A stretch of DNA of 35,235 bases from Acidobacteriota bacterium (GTDB lineage Bacteria > Acidobacteriota > Blastocatellia > Pyrinomonadales > Pyrinomonadaceae), in contig JAOAPY010000009.1 in NCBI GenBank assembly GCA_025463135.1, forward strand, positions 1-35,235, read 5' to 3'. This document shows positions 24,432-34,582 of this stretch, piece by piece. The notes below the pieces were generated by a model. The model was not told the origin of the DNA, did not search any database, and worked only from the letters and a program-made list of their open reading frames with translations. Position 1 is the first letter of the stretch; each line of letters opens with the position of its first letter. The translations under genes and the position numbers were made by a program.

Positions 24432-25790
24432 CTAACGGCTGACTAATTCTGGCAAAACAGCATCTGGCATACAATCGATTAATTCATCTTCGAGCAGCCT
24501 TAGACGCGAGTACAAATACCCAATGCCAACCATCACCAACGTGAGAAAGCCCAGGATCATAAAAAGGAAGCCGATTCCTCGTCCGGGGCCCGTCCCGATT
24601 ATTAGCCCGACACTAGAGGCCAGCGGACCCCCCTTCATGAGCAAAGGCTCGAATAGATAATCAGCAAGCGGCCCTGCAAGCAGGTACGCAAGCGGCAAAG
24701 TCGACCATGCAAGGACTCGCCGAGTGGCGAAAACTCTTCCTTGAAGTTCAGGCGGTATCTTACTCTGCCAGATTGCCTGGCTGCACCCGTTGATAAACGG
24801 ACGACTGAAATAGAAAATGAAGGCAGCCAAAGCAACGAGCTTGGCCGAAGGACTGACACCTGCCAGAACCAAGGAGAGTCCGCACACTATTTCGAAGGCA
24901 AAAACGCCGCGCACGCGACGACTGGGACCGCCCCATGCGCTCATCACCAGACTTCCTATAAGCAGGCCGCTCCCCCCAATGGAAAGCACTATGCCCAGAA
25001 CCGAGCTGGTAGCAAAGCTGAGAATTAGCGGCGCCGTAAGCACCATAAGGAAGCCGCCCAGAAAGTTTGTGAACGCAAAGAACAGCAACAGCCCAACCAG
25101 GCCGGGGCGCGCAAACAAGTATCTACAACCATAGCTGACCTCTCTTAACAAAGATTTCTTTGCCGTCGTTTCCTGACTTTTGAACGGCTGCGGAATTCTT
25201 ACGAGCGACAAAGTAACAAATGAAAAGATAAAGGTCACAAAATCTATCAGGAATATTCCCTGAAGCTGAATCCAGGCTATCAGCAATCCGCCTAGCAGCG
25301 GCGAGAAGAGCAGGCCCAGGGCTTCTCCTGTCGCAACTAGGCCGCTGCTCCTGCCAAAGTACTTCTTGGGAATGAGTAGCGTAATTGCAGCGCTGAATGC
25401 CAGCCATTGAAACGAGCTTAAAGCTGAATTAATAGTTAGTGCGATGCAGATGTGCCACAGAGAAAGATGGCCCAGGAGTTTAGCCAGGGCCATGCTCAAA
25501 ATGCTCGCCCCAGCTCCTAATTGGCACAAGATCAGGATCAGTCGGCGATCCAGGCGATCGACCAAAGCTCCTGCCAGGGGTGAGATCACAATCCCCGGCA
25601 ACCGATTACAAACAGCAATTATGGCTAATTGAGTTACGGATCTGGTCTGCTGGTAGGTCCATACGCCCAGCGCAAAGCCCGTGAGTCCTGATCCGATTAA
25701 TGAGATTACTTGCCCTAACCATACAAGCAGGAAGGACTGTACGTTGCTGGCTGAGCTTTGGCGCGGCACCTCAATAGTCGGGGCTTTCAT
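24432..25790 (-). CDS. MFS exporter (DHA3 / macrolide-efflux-like)
   Basis: 452 aa with about 12 TM helices. The start SFLLVWLGQVISLIGSGLTG and the loop between TM2 and TM3, PLAGALVDRLDRRLILIL, match the DHA3 group (MefA-like) of the major facilitator superfamily. Residues WQSKIPPELQGRVFATRRVL in the second half are also typical of this group. It probably exports a hydrophobic compound by proton exchange; the substrate is unknown. It precedes mtnB with an 86-nt gap on the same strand, so it could be co-transcribed, although no metabolic link is clear. No ribosome site stands out before ATG 25790. Confidence 0.88.
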   Translation of the reverse strand: MKAPTIEVPRQSSASNVQSFLLVWLGQVISLIGSGLTGFALGVWTYQQTRSVTQLAIIAVCNRLPGIVISPLAGALVDRLDRRLILILCQLGAGASILSMALAKLLGHLSLWHICIALTINSALSSFQWLAFSAAITLLIPKKYFGRSSGLVATGEALGLLFSPLLGGLLIAWIQLQGIFLIDFVTFIFSFVTLSLVRIPQPFKSQETTAKKSLLREVSYGCRYLFARPGLVGLLLFFAFTNFLGGFLMVLTAPLILSFATSSVLGIVLSIGGSGLLIGSLVMSAWGGPSRRVRGVFAFEIVCGLSLVLAGVSPSAKLVALAAFIFYFSRPFINGCSQAIWQSKIPPELQGRVFATRRVLAWSTLPLAYLLAGPLADYLFEPLLMKGGPLASSVGLIIGTGPGRGIGFLFMILGFLTLVMVGIGYLYSRLRLLEDELIDCMPDAVLPELVSR

Positions 25791-25894
25791 GACCGCAAAG
25801 AGGATCGGTAAGTGAACTGCCAGGAGCCACAGTTGGGATAGAAGATGATCTGACGGTCTGATTCATTTCGCTCTATTGCAATAACTCGATGAGT

Positions 25895-26272
25895 CTACTC
25901 GCCGGGTGCGGTCTTGGGCTCCGCCTCACCGCGATGGCAGGTGTAGCATGAGACATGCATCTTGCGGTCCGGGAAATCGTCGTTGATTTTCTGGATCAGC
26001 CTAATCATCCGGCGCGCGATTTCCTTTTTCGGATTGTCGTCGGCGGCGAAGGTGTCCTGTACATGGCAGTAATTGCACTGCACACCGAGCCCCGCCGTGA
26101 ACGTGCGCATGATCTGTTCCACATCCTCACGCGTAGTAACTTTCAGTACTTTCAGATTGGTCGGGTTCTGAAGCTCCCGGTTGGCCGTCTCTTCTTTCTT
26201 CTCCTGAGCATAAAGAGGAAGAAAGACAAACAACGCCGCGAACAGTAAGCATATTTGGATACCATATTTCAT
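25895..26272 (-). CDS. Small di-CxxCH cytochrome c-like protein
   Basis: 125 aa from ATG 26272, where AGGA lies 6 nt upstream and a signal peptide begins (MKYGIQICLLFAALFVFLPLYAQ). Upstream in-frame codons are unlikely to be used. Two haem-attachment motifs, CNYCH (66-70) and CYTCH (109-113), are spaced as in the reaction-centre-cytochrome-subunit-like family that is abundant in Acidobacteriota. It is probably periplasmic and dihaem. It is last in a run with the ankyrin, DUF1552 and DUF1592 proteins (48-nt gap), which suggests electron transfer with the cytochrome-like DUF1592 protein. Confidence 0.9.
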   Translation of the reverse strand: MKYGIQICLLFAALFVFLPLYAQEKKEETANRELQNPTNLKVLKVTTREDVEQIMRTFTAGLGVQCNYCHVQDTFAADDNPKKEIARRMIRLIQKINDDFPDRKMHVSCYTCHRGEAEPKTAPGE

Positions 26273-26320
26273 AGTTAGTCCTATACAAACCGCCGAGTGG
26301 ATACGGCACAAGCACCGCCT

Positions 26321-28159
26321 TCAGTTCCGGCCGCTTGAAGCAATCGGCGGGTCGGTTAGATAAACCGCCGACTGGAATTTCAGTGCCGCAGCAAAACTAT
26401 TTAGAGCATCTTTGCCGGCCTGCCCAGCCGCAGAGAGTGGCTTGGCCGCGACCACGCACTTGTCCGAGCGGCAATTGTGCGAGTTTGGAGAGCCTAATTT
26501 CTCGAGAAGCGCCACTGTCTCAGGGTGTGGCAAACCAAATCGCCAGGGCCCATTAGCCATGTCCGCCGGTGAATCGCCTGCCTTGCTCTTGACGGCAACC
26601 TTGGCACCCTTCTCTACAAGATAAGAGACCATCTCATTGTTTCCGATGTAAGCTGCGCCGTGCAGCGGCGTATAACCGCGACCGTCCACCGCATTCACAT
26701 CATTACCAAGTTCGACGCAATACTTGACTGCTTCGCTTGGCGGAACCGGGGCGTTGACGCTCCAGTTAGACGCCCAACCGACTCCCGCCGCGGCCATCAG
26801 TGGCGTGTTTCCTGACTTTGTGGCGATTTTAGGATCGGCGCCGCGCTCTATCAAAAGACGCATGGCAGCAATGTCGCTGGATTGCGCAGCCCGCCAGAAC
26901 GGCGTCGCTCCTACCGGGTCCACCCACGTCGGATCGCTAAACAAGGAGCGGAACCACGGCTTCACTCCCAGCCGGGTGTTCGCGTTTGCTCCGTGCTTGA
27001 GAAGGGCTTTCATCAAATCGAGATAACCAATCTTATCCTGCTCGGTGCTGGGCTGCGGATACGACGCGTGCGGCGCCCATTGCACATCGATGGTTGCGTA
27101 CAAAGCGGTAAGACCTGTCAGAGTAGCCAGGTTGGGATCGGCGCCGCGATCGAGCAGATCCTTGCCGAGATCCAGATGACCGTTAACGATCGCCATCACG
27201 AGCGGGCTGAACTTATCTGAATTAGCCTGGTTGATGGCGGCGCCTCCCTCAACCAGTGCGAGGGCGGCATCCAGGTGGCCTTCCCGAGCGGCGTAAAGCA
27301 ACGCGGTCATGCCACCGACGAACTCAGGTCCCACTCGCATCGGCGGCGATAGTCGGACGACTTCTCCACGTGGTTTGCCGAGGAGGAACTGCGCGGACTG
27401 GAAGCCGAGCGCGCGACTGAGAAGCTGCAAATCCGACTTCGCTGCTTCGGTGGCAGCCTTGGCATTGGCCGCTTCCATCGCCTTCTTTTCAGTTCCCTCA
27501 ATTTCCGCAGGCTTTGCACCTTCTTTATCGCTCTTGCCTGCGGGCGGTTGATAAAAGGGGTGCCCATCCCGGTCAAACCTGACCTTATCCATCTCGCGCG
27601 TGGCCGTGGCGACATTCGCGTCCGCACCGCGCGCCAACAGTACCTTAACCACTGCGGCGCGATTGAGCGCGGCCGCGAACATCAAGGCCGTCTGCCCATG
27701 CGCACCTTCCTTCGCGTTCACGTCTGCCCCCTGGTCAAGCAGCACTTTCACGGCATCCGCGTTGCCCGAGGATGCTGCCAACATGAGCGCGGTGGTCCCG
27801 TTCGCATTGACCGAGTTCGGAGCAGCACCGGCTTTCAGCAACACTTTCAACGCGGCCGGATTACCGTTGGTACAGGCGATCAACAGCGGTGTGGTGGCAC
27901 CCACTCGGGTCACGGCTTGTACGTTAGCGCCCGCGGCAAGCAGCAGTTCCATCATCTCCAGGTCGTCCCGAAATGCCGCCCAGTGCAACGCCGTCATGCC
28001 ATCACCCTGGGCCACATTCACATCGACCCTTCGCTTCAGCAGGGAACGTACCGCATCGCGGTCGCCATGCATCGCCGCATCGGCAAGACGGGTGTCCGCG
28101 GGCACGGACGCCAGCAGAACTGTAGCCAGTAGTCCGCCGAGAAGCGTCTGGCTGAACAT
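26321..28159 (-). CDS. Secreted ankyrin-repeat protein
   Basis: 612 aa with an N-terminal signal peptide (MFSQTLLGGLLATVLLASVPA). At least ten ankyrin repeats of about 33 residues run through it in blocks, for example DGMTALHWAAFRDDLEMMELLLAAGANV and similar G-x-T-x-L/A-A-x-x-x-G units. A linker at about 185-260 breaks the array and is rich in Ala and Lys. The C-terminus holds a CRSDKC pair. Ankyrin arrays bind proteins. It is encoded between the DUF1552 and cytochrome genes with 47-48 nt gaps and is probably part of the same periplasmic system, as is common in Acidobacteriota and Planctomycetota. Confidence 0.92.
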   Translation of the reverse strand: MFSQTLLGGLLATVLLASVPADTRLADAAMHGDRDAVRSLLKRRVDVNVAQGDGMTALHWAAFRDDLEMMELLLAAGANVQAVTRVGATTPLLIACTNGNPAALKVLLKAGAAPNSVNANGTTALMLAASSGNADAVKVLLDQGADVNAKEGAHGQTALMFAAALNRAAVVKVLLARGADANVATATREMDKVRFDRDGHPFYQPPAGKSDKEGAKPAEIEGTEKKAMEAANAKAATEAAKSDLQLLSRALGFQSAQFLLGKPRGEVVRLSPPMRVGPEFVGGMTALLYAAREGHLDAALALVEGGAAINQANSDKFSPLVMAIVNGHLDLGKDLLDRGADPNLATLTGLTALYATIDVQWAPHASYPQPSTEQDKIGYLDLMKALLKHGANANTRLGVKPWFRSLFSDPTWVDPVGATPFWRAAQSSDIAAMRLLIERGADPKIATKSGNTPLMAAAGVGWASNWSVNAPVPPSEAVKYCVELGNDVNAVDGRGYTPLHGAAYIGNNEMVSYLVEKGAKVAVKSKAGDSPADMANGPWRFGLPHPETVALLEKLGSPNSHNCRSDKCVVAAKPLSAAGQAGKDALNSFAAALKFQSAVYLTDPPIASSGRN

Positions 28160-28206
28160 CTATGTTTCCTCCCGCTCCGATAGGACCAGTGCTTTGGCCT
28201 CTGCTG

Positions 28207-29580
28207 CTAAAAGGTAAGCTCGCTTGTGCTGTCCCCAAAGCTCCGTACATTTACTCCGAGCTTATGCAGCATGGTGAGCAGAACATTGGACATGGGCGTC
28301 CCATCGGGGCATCGCAGGTGGAGATTGCCCTTCAAAGCGCCGTTGGCGTGGCCAGCCAGGAACAGGGGCAATCGCTTGTGGTTATGAACATTTCCGTCAC
28401 CCATCGGACTGCCGTAGAGGACCATTGAATGATCCAGTAGGTGGCCGTCGCCGTCGGGCGTGTTCTTTAACTTCTCTAAAAAGTAAGGAATAAGGCTGAC
28501 GTGGTAGCGGTTGAGTTTGGCGAAATCCGCGACTCTCGCGGGATCCTCTCCATGGTGCGAACAGGGATGAAATGGAGTCTTCACGCCGCTCTCGGGGAAC
28601 ACGCGCTCGCTAACATCGCGGCTCATCTTGAATGTGGAGACGCGCGTCGTATCGGTCATGAACGCCAGGACCTGCAGATCCAACATCAGCTTGACGTGCT
28701 CCTCATATGAATCGGGCACGCCCCGGGGAGCGGTCGGCAACTGCCTCGGTGCGCCGCTGGAATTGTATTTCTCAATTCTCTGGATACGGCGCTCGATTTC
28801 GCGCACGTTCTCGAGATACGAGTTGAGCCGGTTGCGGTCGCTCGGGCCCAGGTTCTTTTGCAGCCGAGCCACGTCTTGAGAAATCCAATCGAGAATGCTG
28901 CGATTGATCATTTGCCGCGCATGCCGCTCCGTCGGTGTCGCCCCGTCGCCGAACAAGTTCTCAAAAGCCATGCGGGGATCCTGCGTCATGGGCAGGGGAG
29001 TAGTCGGGGACGCCCAACTGATGGTGTCCGCGTACAAGCAAGCATATGCGTAGTCACACGCGCCCGAGGCGTCCACCCTCTCAATACAGAGCTGGAGCGA
29101 TGGCAGCGGCGTCTCGTTGCCGAACTGCTGCGCATAGAGTTGATCCATGGACGTGCCTACGAAGTAGTCGGAACCCAGGGTCATCTTCGGATGAGCGGCG
29201 GTCAGGTAAACGGCGCTTGAGCGAAAATGGTCGGCGCCTTCCTCAGCCGGAGAAAAGGCCGTGGCCGGGTGCAGGTCGGTATAGGTAATGACAGTGACGT
29301 ACTCTCGATACGGCTCGAGGGGCTCAAGACTTTGGCTGAACTCGAAATCAGGACCGACCTTCTCCGGCGCCCAGTAATGCTTGCTTGTGCCTTGCCCGGT
29401 GCTGCCCGCCGCTCCATGCACCATCTCTATACAACACAGGCGGCAAGGGGGAGCCGCTGCCGTTTTGCTCAACAGGGTCTGCGCGGGCACCATCGCGTCC
29501 AGCAGCGGCAACGCCAGAGCCGCGCCCATCCCTCGTAAGACCTCACGCCGGTGAATATGCTTTTTGGTAATGAACTGCAT
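28207..29580 (-). CDS. DUF1552 protein with Tat-type signal
   Basis: 457 aa. The N-terminus HRREVLRGMGAALALPLLDA has a twin-arginine motif followed by a hydrophobic stretch, so folded export is likely. The body matches DUF1552, for example FKMSRDVSERVFPESGVKTPFHPCSHHGEDP and LVLYGSPMGDGNVHNHKRLP-like segments near the end. DUF1552 genes are nearly always paired with DUF1592/DUF1587 cytochrome-like proteins, as here, where the DUF1592 gene ends 12 nt upstream. The function is unknown; a periplasmic hydrolytic or oxidative role with its partner has been assumed from context. Confidence 0.93.
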   Translation of the reverse strand: MQFITKKHIHRREVLRGMGAALALPLLDAMVPAQTLLSKTAAAPPCRLCCIEMVHGAAGSTGQGTSKHYWAPEKVGPDFEFSQSLEPLEPYREYVTVITYTDLHPATAFSPAEEGADHFRSSAVYLTAAHPKMTLGSDYFVGTSMDQLYAQQFGNETPLPSLQLCIERVDASGACDYAYACLYADTISWASPTTPLPMTQDPRMAFENLFGDGATPTERHARQMINRSILDWISQDVARLQKNLGPSDRNRLNSYLENVREIERRIQRIEKYNSSGAPRQLPTAPRGVPDSYEEHVKLMLDLQVLAFMTDTTRVSTFKMSRDVSERVFPESGVKTPFHPCSHHGEDPARVADFAKLNRYHVSLIPYFLEKLKNTPDGDGHLLDHSMVLYGSPMGDGNVHNHKRLPLFLAGHANGALKGNLHLRCPDGTPMSNVLLTMLHKLGVNVRSFGDSTSELTF

Positions 29581-29592
29581 CCCCTACCTTCC

Positions 29593-31998
29593 TCACCGTC
29601 GCCGTTCAGCCGCGGCGACATCAGTCCTTTTGGGCTGGGTCTCTTCCGCCCTTCTCATCTGAAAGGGCGCGCTCCCGACGATCCCGAGAACGAAGGATGA
29701 AAAACGATAATTATCGACCGCCGCCTTACGATTGAGCGAGCGGACAACTGGCATGTCGCGGTAATCCAGAATGCGGCCAAGCCCATACGCCAGGAGTTTT
29801 TCGGTAAACGCTACGAGGAACTCATCCCCACGCGCCAACAGCGCCTGGCGAAGACTGGCGGGGCCGTCCAACCTGGTTCCGTCGAGCATCTGTCCTGACG
29901 GATCGATTCGGAAGCCACTATCGTTGGTGCGCCACACACCAACGGCGTCGAAGTTTTCCAGCGCGAGCCCGATCGGGTCCATCAATCGATGACATCCAGC
30001 GCAAGCGGGATTCTTGCGGTGCTGCTCCATCCGTTCACGAACCGATAGCGGCTTCGCAATGTGGCCGGTCCGCGCTTCGGAGTTTTCCGGCAGAGCAGGC
30101 ACATTCGGCGGCGGCGGCGGCGGCGGTGTGCCGAGCAGCACCTCCATCACGTACTTCCCACGCTTCACAGGAGACGTCCGGTTAGTCAGTGAAGTGAGCA
30201 TCAAAATGCCTGCCTGACCCAGCAACCCCTTGCGATTCTCATCGGTGACTGCGACGCGTCGGAATCGACTCCCCATTACATTTGGAATCGAATAGTGATG
30301 CGCCAGTCGTTCGTCTACATAGGTGTAATCTGCCGTCAGCAGATCGAACACAGAGCGATCCTCGCGCATCACGCTTTCGAACAAGAGCTCGGTTTCTCGC
30401 CGCATTGACTGTGCGAGAGTCTTATCGTAATTCGGATAAAGGAGAAGATCCGGATTCGCGTTCTCGAGATTTTGGAGATTCAGCCACTGGGCTGCAAAGT
30501 TGGTTGCCAGCGTCTGAGAACGTTGATCCGCAAGCATGCGGCGGACCTCGCGCTCGAGCACCGCCGGATCTTTAAGCTTGCCCTGGCTCGCGATGGCAAT
30601 CAACCGATCGTCGGGTGCGCTGCTCCAGAGGAAATACGACAAGCGGGACGCCAGTTCCAAATCCGTAATGCGATAGTTCTTCCCCGACCCGCCAGCGGAC
30701 GGGTTGCGCTCGAAGCGGAAAACAAACTCCGGGCTGGAGAGGATTGCCTGGAGGGCAGTTCGGATTCCCGAATCGAAGTTGCCTTCATTGCGGCCTGTCT
30801 CGTAGAACCCAAGCAGCGCTGCTATGTCTCCATGAGTGACGGGTCTTCGATACGCCCGGCGCGCTAGTGCGGCAACGATCTTACTTGCGCAGGGCACCTC
30901 GTCAGCACGCGACCTCGGCCGGCAGGTAAAGATTTTGCGCCGGCTGGGAGTATCACTGACCCCGCTTACCTGGGTAGGTCCGGTGATTGAAAGCTCACGC
31001 AGGTGTGCCAACGTGGTAGTTCCAGGTACGGCGCCTACGGTTAGATCCACAAGGGTCTGCTCGACCAGCCGGAACTCGTCCTCAATTGGCCCGTCGAACT
31101 TCTCAACAAAGGAGGCCGATATCTGCTGCGGCCCCGCCTTGATTTTGATAGGCGGTGTCTTGATACCTTCGGGCGTAATCATCGGATCGATGTCGAGAAG
31201 CGCCTTCCTCTCCATGTTCACGGCGATTTCGACTTGCTGGCCCTTTCCCTGATTGATGCCGAAGAGGGGACCGACGGGGTGGTGATAGAAACAGAGCTTG
31301 AAGACATAGTCGCCATCGGCCGGAAAATCATGTGCTACCCCGATTCCTCCGCGCGTCCCGAAGGGCGTCCCTTCCAGGTGACGCGCTTGCGAAACCACGC
31401 GCGGAATTGAGTACGTCGATGTGATCGAAGGCGTGGAGGGATCACCGACCGCCTGGCGGCTGATCTTGCCCGCCGCGCGGATGTACGCTTCCATGAGTGC
31501 CGGCGAAACGGTGAGGACATCCGACATGTTGTCGAAGCCGTGGCTCATATTATCTGGCGGGAGAAGCGCGGACACGTCTATCCGCACATCCAGCAGGTCG
31601 CGGATTGAGTTGGCATATTCGGTTCGATTGAGCCTGTGCAAGGCCGGACTGCCGGGATTCGGTTGGGCGGCGGCAGCTTCGTCGATACCTCGTTCCAGTT
31701 CCGAAGCGAACGCCTTGGCGGCGGCAACATTTGGGTGCGGCATGCCCGGGGGAGGCATCAGGCCACTGCGCAGCTTGCGGATCATTTTTTCCGCCAACTC
31801 GGCGTGTTGGTCGATTTGCGCCAGATTCAACTGCGAGAGAGTCATACCTCCCGCCTTTACCTGGTCGTTGTGACAGGAAGTGCAATACTGATCGAGGAAA
31901 TCCCGTTTCGGTGCCGCGGATGGATAAGTGCTGCTCAGCTGCCAGCAGGCCACGAAAGTAAGGATCACGCAGGCACTGGTAATGATTCTTTTACTCAT
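29593..31998 (-). CDS. DUF1587/1592/1588/1585 cytochrome-like protein
   Basis: 801 aa with a signal anchor. A PSCyt1-like haem motif CTSCH (39-43) is followed by DUF1587 (about 118-185, LHRLNRTEYANSIRDLLDV), a carbohydrate-binding-like segment, DUF1595 (about 375-435, KIVAALARRAYRRPVTHGDI), DUF1592 (about 445-575), DUF1588 with CAGCH as second haem-type motif (about 675), and DUF1585 at the C-terminus. A seven-proline run (PPPPPPP) in DUF1588 explains the GGC-rich stretch near 30,110. It is probably a periplasmic dihaem oxidoreductase or scaffold paired with DUF1552. The operon runs DUF1592, DUF1552, ankyrin, cytochrome. Confidence 0.95.
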   Translation of the reverse strand: MSKRIITSACVILTFVACWQLSSTYPSAAPKRDFLDQYCTSCHNDQVKAGGMTLSQLNLAQIDQHAELAEKMIRKLRSGLMPPPGMPHPNVAAAKAFASELERGIDEAAAAQPNPGSPALHRLNRTEYANSIRDLLDVRIDVSALLPPDNMSHGFDNMSDVLTVSPALMEAYIRAAGKISRQAVGDPSTPSITSTYSIPRVVSQARHLEGTPFGTRGGIGVAHDFPADGDYVFKLCFYHHPVGPLFGINQGKGQQVEIAVNMERKALLDIDPMITPEGIKTPPIKIKAGPQQISASFVEKFDGPIEDEFRLVEQTLVDLTVGAVPGTTTLAHLRELSITGPTQVSGVSDTPSRRKIFTCRPRSRADEVPCASKIVAALARRAYRRPVTHGDIAALLGFYETGRNEGNFDSGIRTALQAILSSPEFVFRFERNPSAGGSGKNYRITDLELASRLSYFLWSSAPDDRLIAIASQGKLKDPAVLEREVRRMLADQRSQTLATNFAAQWLNLQNLENANPDLLLYPNYDKTLAQSMRRETELLFESVMREDRSVFDLLTADYTYVDERLAHHYSIPNVMGSRFRRVAVTDENRKGLLGQAGILMLTSLTNRTSPVKRGKYVMEVLLGTPPPPPPPNVPALPENSEARTGHIAKPLSVRERMEQHRKNPACAGCHRLMDPIGLALENFDAVGVWRTNDSGFRIDPSGQMLDGTRLDGPASLRQALLARGDEFLVAFTEKLLAYGLGRILDYRDMPVVRSLNRKAAVDNYRFSSFVLGIVGSAPFQMRRAEETQPKRTDVAAAERRR

Positions 31999-32095
31999 GT
32001 CATCCCTTCCTCAGATACCAGCAAACCGGATACGTGTGTATGCTCAAATTTGTATGCCCTGAAAAGGTTCGCGGGCTCCCTGCGAGCCTGGGACT

Positions 32096-34525
32096 TCATT
32101 CGTAGCGCAAGGCCACAATCGGGTCGATCTTCATGGCGCGCCTGGCGGGAATGTAGATGGCTAGCACCGCCACGGCGACTAGTGCGACGGGAACTCCTAA
32201 GAACGTGGCTGCGTCGTTGGCCGTCACTCCGTAGATGACGGAGGCCAACAAGCGGCTGAGTCCCCACGCGAGCGTCAGCCCGATGGCGAGGCCGCCGGCT
32301 ATGGGCCACATGCCTCGACGAAACATCCAGGTGAGTACATTTTGCCGTTGTGCGCCCAGCGCGATGCGGATCCCGATCTCACGAGTCTGCGCCGAAACCA
32401 GGTGAGCCATCACGCCATAGACGCCGATCGCAGATAGGGCAAGAGCGAGCAGGCCAAAGACACCCATAAGAGCGGCCATGTAGTTCAGGCCGATGGCACT
32501 GTTATAGATCGAGCTTTCCATGCTGCGTACGTCGGTGATTGGTTGCTCACGATCAATGTCACGGATCGCGGCCGTCACGCTCGGGGCGACGACCATAGGA
32601 TTGCCATCGGTCCGCACAGCAATGTCCATCCGGAGTGCGTCTGCCTGCTGGTAGGGTATGTAGAGGGCGGCCCGTGGTTCCTTATCATAGGGACTGTGAA
32701 TCATGTCGCCTACGACACCGACAATCGTGAGCCACGGACTCTTCGAATCCGCGCCACCCATGCGGATGTGTTTGCCGAGAGGGGATTCGTTCTTCCACCA
32801 ACGCACGGCGAGGCGCTCGCTGATGAGGGCTACTTTCGGCGCGTCGCGGCCGTCGCCTTCCGTCAGCAGACGCCCGTCGCGCAGCCGGACGTGAAGGGTT
32901 TCGAAATACGAAGCGCTGGCCGCTTGGTACATAGCCCGGGGCTTGTCATCGGGCTCCACCACCCTCCCTTCGATGGTGAACACGCCGCTTTCGGAATGGC
33001 CGCTGTAAGGGAGCGCTGTGACTGCAGCGGCGGAGCGGACACCGGGAAGTGCGCTGATGCGGTTCAGCACTTCCCGATAGTAGCCCGAGATCTGATGAGG
33101 TTCCGGATATTTGTTACCGGTGATCGCCAAACGAAGGCTCAGCAAGGTGGAGGGCTCAATTCTCGCGCCGGTGTCCACCTGCGCGCGGAAACCCCGCACC
33201 ATCAGTCCGGCTCCTACCAGCAGCACCACGGCAAGCGTAATCTCGGACGCTACGAGCATGTTGCGCAACAGGTGCCGCGATGCGCCCGACGAACCCCCTC
33301 GGCCCCCCTCCTTGAGTACCCCGGTGATGTTCGGGCGCGAACATTGCCAGGCAGGCACCACGCCGGCCAGGATGCCGCTCAAGACCGCGGCCACAAGTGT
33401 AAAGGTCACCACGCGTTTATCGAGTTGTATGTCATTCCAACCATAAACGAATCTGACGAGTTCGGGGGGCATGCCTCCTTTAATCATGTTCATGCTCCAC
33501 TTCGCAACGAGGAGACCTAGAGCAGCGCCCGGCATGGAGAGCAGCACGCTTTCCATAATCATCTGAGAGATCACCCGCCAACGCGAGGCACCAAGCGCGA
33601 TCCGCAGCGCCACTTCACGGAGTCGTCCCTGAGCGCGCGCGAGTTGCAGATTGGCTATGTTGATGCAGGCGATTAGCAGTACGAAAAGCACGGAGCTCAA
33701 CAGCATGACAAGGTATTGCTCTCTCTGGTAGTTCACCAGGAAGCGGTAAGCTGGCTGGACTACGAAGCGTCGATTCTTATTCGTATCCTGATACGTTGTT
33801 TCGAGGCGCGCGCCGATATTCTCAAATTCGGCGGAAGCCTGCGCAGTGTTGTGTCCTGGCCTGAGCCGGGCAAGTCCCGTCAGCATATTCGAAAGGCGCG
33901 AGGAGCGATCCGCGGGAGTGAGGGCGTTGGGGATCCAGACCTCTGTAGCCAGCGGAAAGTCGAAACTTCCGGGCATAACTCCGATCACCACAAAGTTTTT
34001 GCCATCCAGCCGGATGGTCTTCCCGATGATGCCGGGATCGGCGCCAAAGCGATTCTTCCAAAGGCGGCTGCTGAGAACAACTTCAAGGTCGCGGCCGGCT
34101 TGATCTTCGCCAGTCTCGAAGGCGCGGCCCAACGCGGGTTTGACACCCACTGTGTCAAAGAAATTGGCGCTCACAAGAGCCTTCACAACACCCTCTGCCT
34201 GGCCGTCTGAGCTGATGATATTTGCCAGCCCGCCCTGCCAGCTGGAGATGTTCTCTAACGTCGTACTGTCGCGTCGGATGTCTTCAAAATCGGCTGGAGT
34301 CAGGCTGATCCAATCGTTAGCGCCACCCTGGCCTCGCTCCACCACCATTACCAGGGTTTCCAGTTGCGGCAAAGCAACGGGTTTCCAGAGCATAGCGTCG
34401 CAGATACTATAGACGGCGCTGGTCACACCTATTCCGATCGCCAGGGTCAGCACCGAGATCACCGAGAAGCCCGGGGATTTGCGCAGTGCGCGCACGCCGA
34501 AACGGATGTCATTCCAAAGGTTCAT
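32096..34525 (-). CDS. ADOP-family permease (duplicated FtsX/MacB type)
   Basis: 809 aa. It opens with LWNDIRFGVRALRKSPGFSV and LTLAIGIGVTSAVYS, characteristic of the acidobacterial duplicated orphan permease (ADOP). TM1 is followed by a MacB periplasmic domain (about 50-260), an FtsX permease core with three TMs (about 275-400), a fourth segment and second periplasmic domain (about 420-670), and a final FtsX core (about 685-800) ending in PARRAMKIDPIVALRYE. No ATPase gene is adjacent, as usual for this family. It is thought to work as a mechanotransmission-type exporter with a separately encoded ATPase. The substrate is unknown. Confidence 0.95.
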   Translation of the reverse strand: MNLWNDIRFGVRALRKSPGFSVISVLTLAIGIGVTSAVYSICDAMLWKPVALPQLETLVMVVERGQGGANDWISLTPADFEDIRRDSTTLENISSWQGGLANIISSDGQAEGVVKALVSANFFDTVGVKPALGRAFETGEDQAGRDLEVVLSSRLWKNRFGADPGIIGKTIRLDGKNFVVIGVMPGSFDFPLATEVWIPNALTPADRSSRLSNMLTGLARLRPGHNTAQASAEFENIGARLETTYQDTNKNRRFVVQPAYRFLVNYQREQYLVMLLSSVLFVLLIACINIANLQLARAQGRLREVALRIALGASRWRVISQMIMESVLLSMPGAALGLLVAKWSMNMIKGGMPPELVRFVYGWNDIQLDKRVVTFTLVAAVLSGILAGVVPAWQCSRPNITGVLKEGGRGGSSGASRHLLRNMLVASEITLAVVLLVGAGLMVRGFRAQVDTGARIEPSTLLSLRLAITGNKYPEPHQISGYYREVLNRISALPGVRSAAAVTALPYSGHSESGVFTIEGRVVEPDDKPRAMYQAASASYFETLHVRLRDGRLLTEGDGRDAPKVALISERLAVRWWKNESPLGKHIRMGGADSKSPWLTIVGVVGDMIHSPYDKEPRAALYIPYQQADALRMDIAVRTDGNPMVVAPSVTAAIRDIDREQPITDVRSMESSIYNSAIGLNYMAALMGVFGLLALALSAIGVYGVMAHLVSAQTREIGIRIALGAQRQNVLTWMFRRGMWPIAGGLAIGLTLAWGLSRLLASVIYGVTANDAATFLGVPVALVAVAVLAIYIPARRAMKIDPIVALRYE

Positions 34526-34582
34526 GGAGTTGCCCTCACTGGTTAATAGGTGCAGAGCCCAGGTAACTGTGTGACTAGTGAT

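Noticed and set aside
27548-28217. Long plus-strand ORFs across the ankyrin gene
   Set aside because: They are shadows of the GC-rich repeated coding frame on the minus strand.
30100-30130. GGC-rich simple repeat
   Set aside because: It encodes the proline run in the DUF1588 part of the DUF1592 protein and is common in this family.
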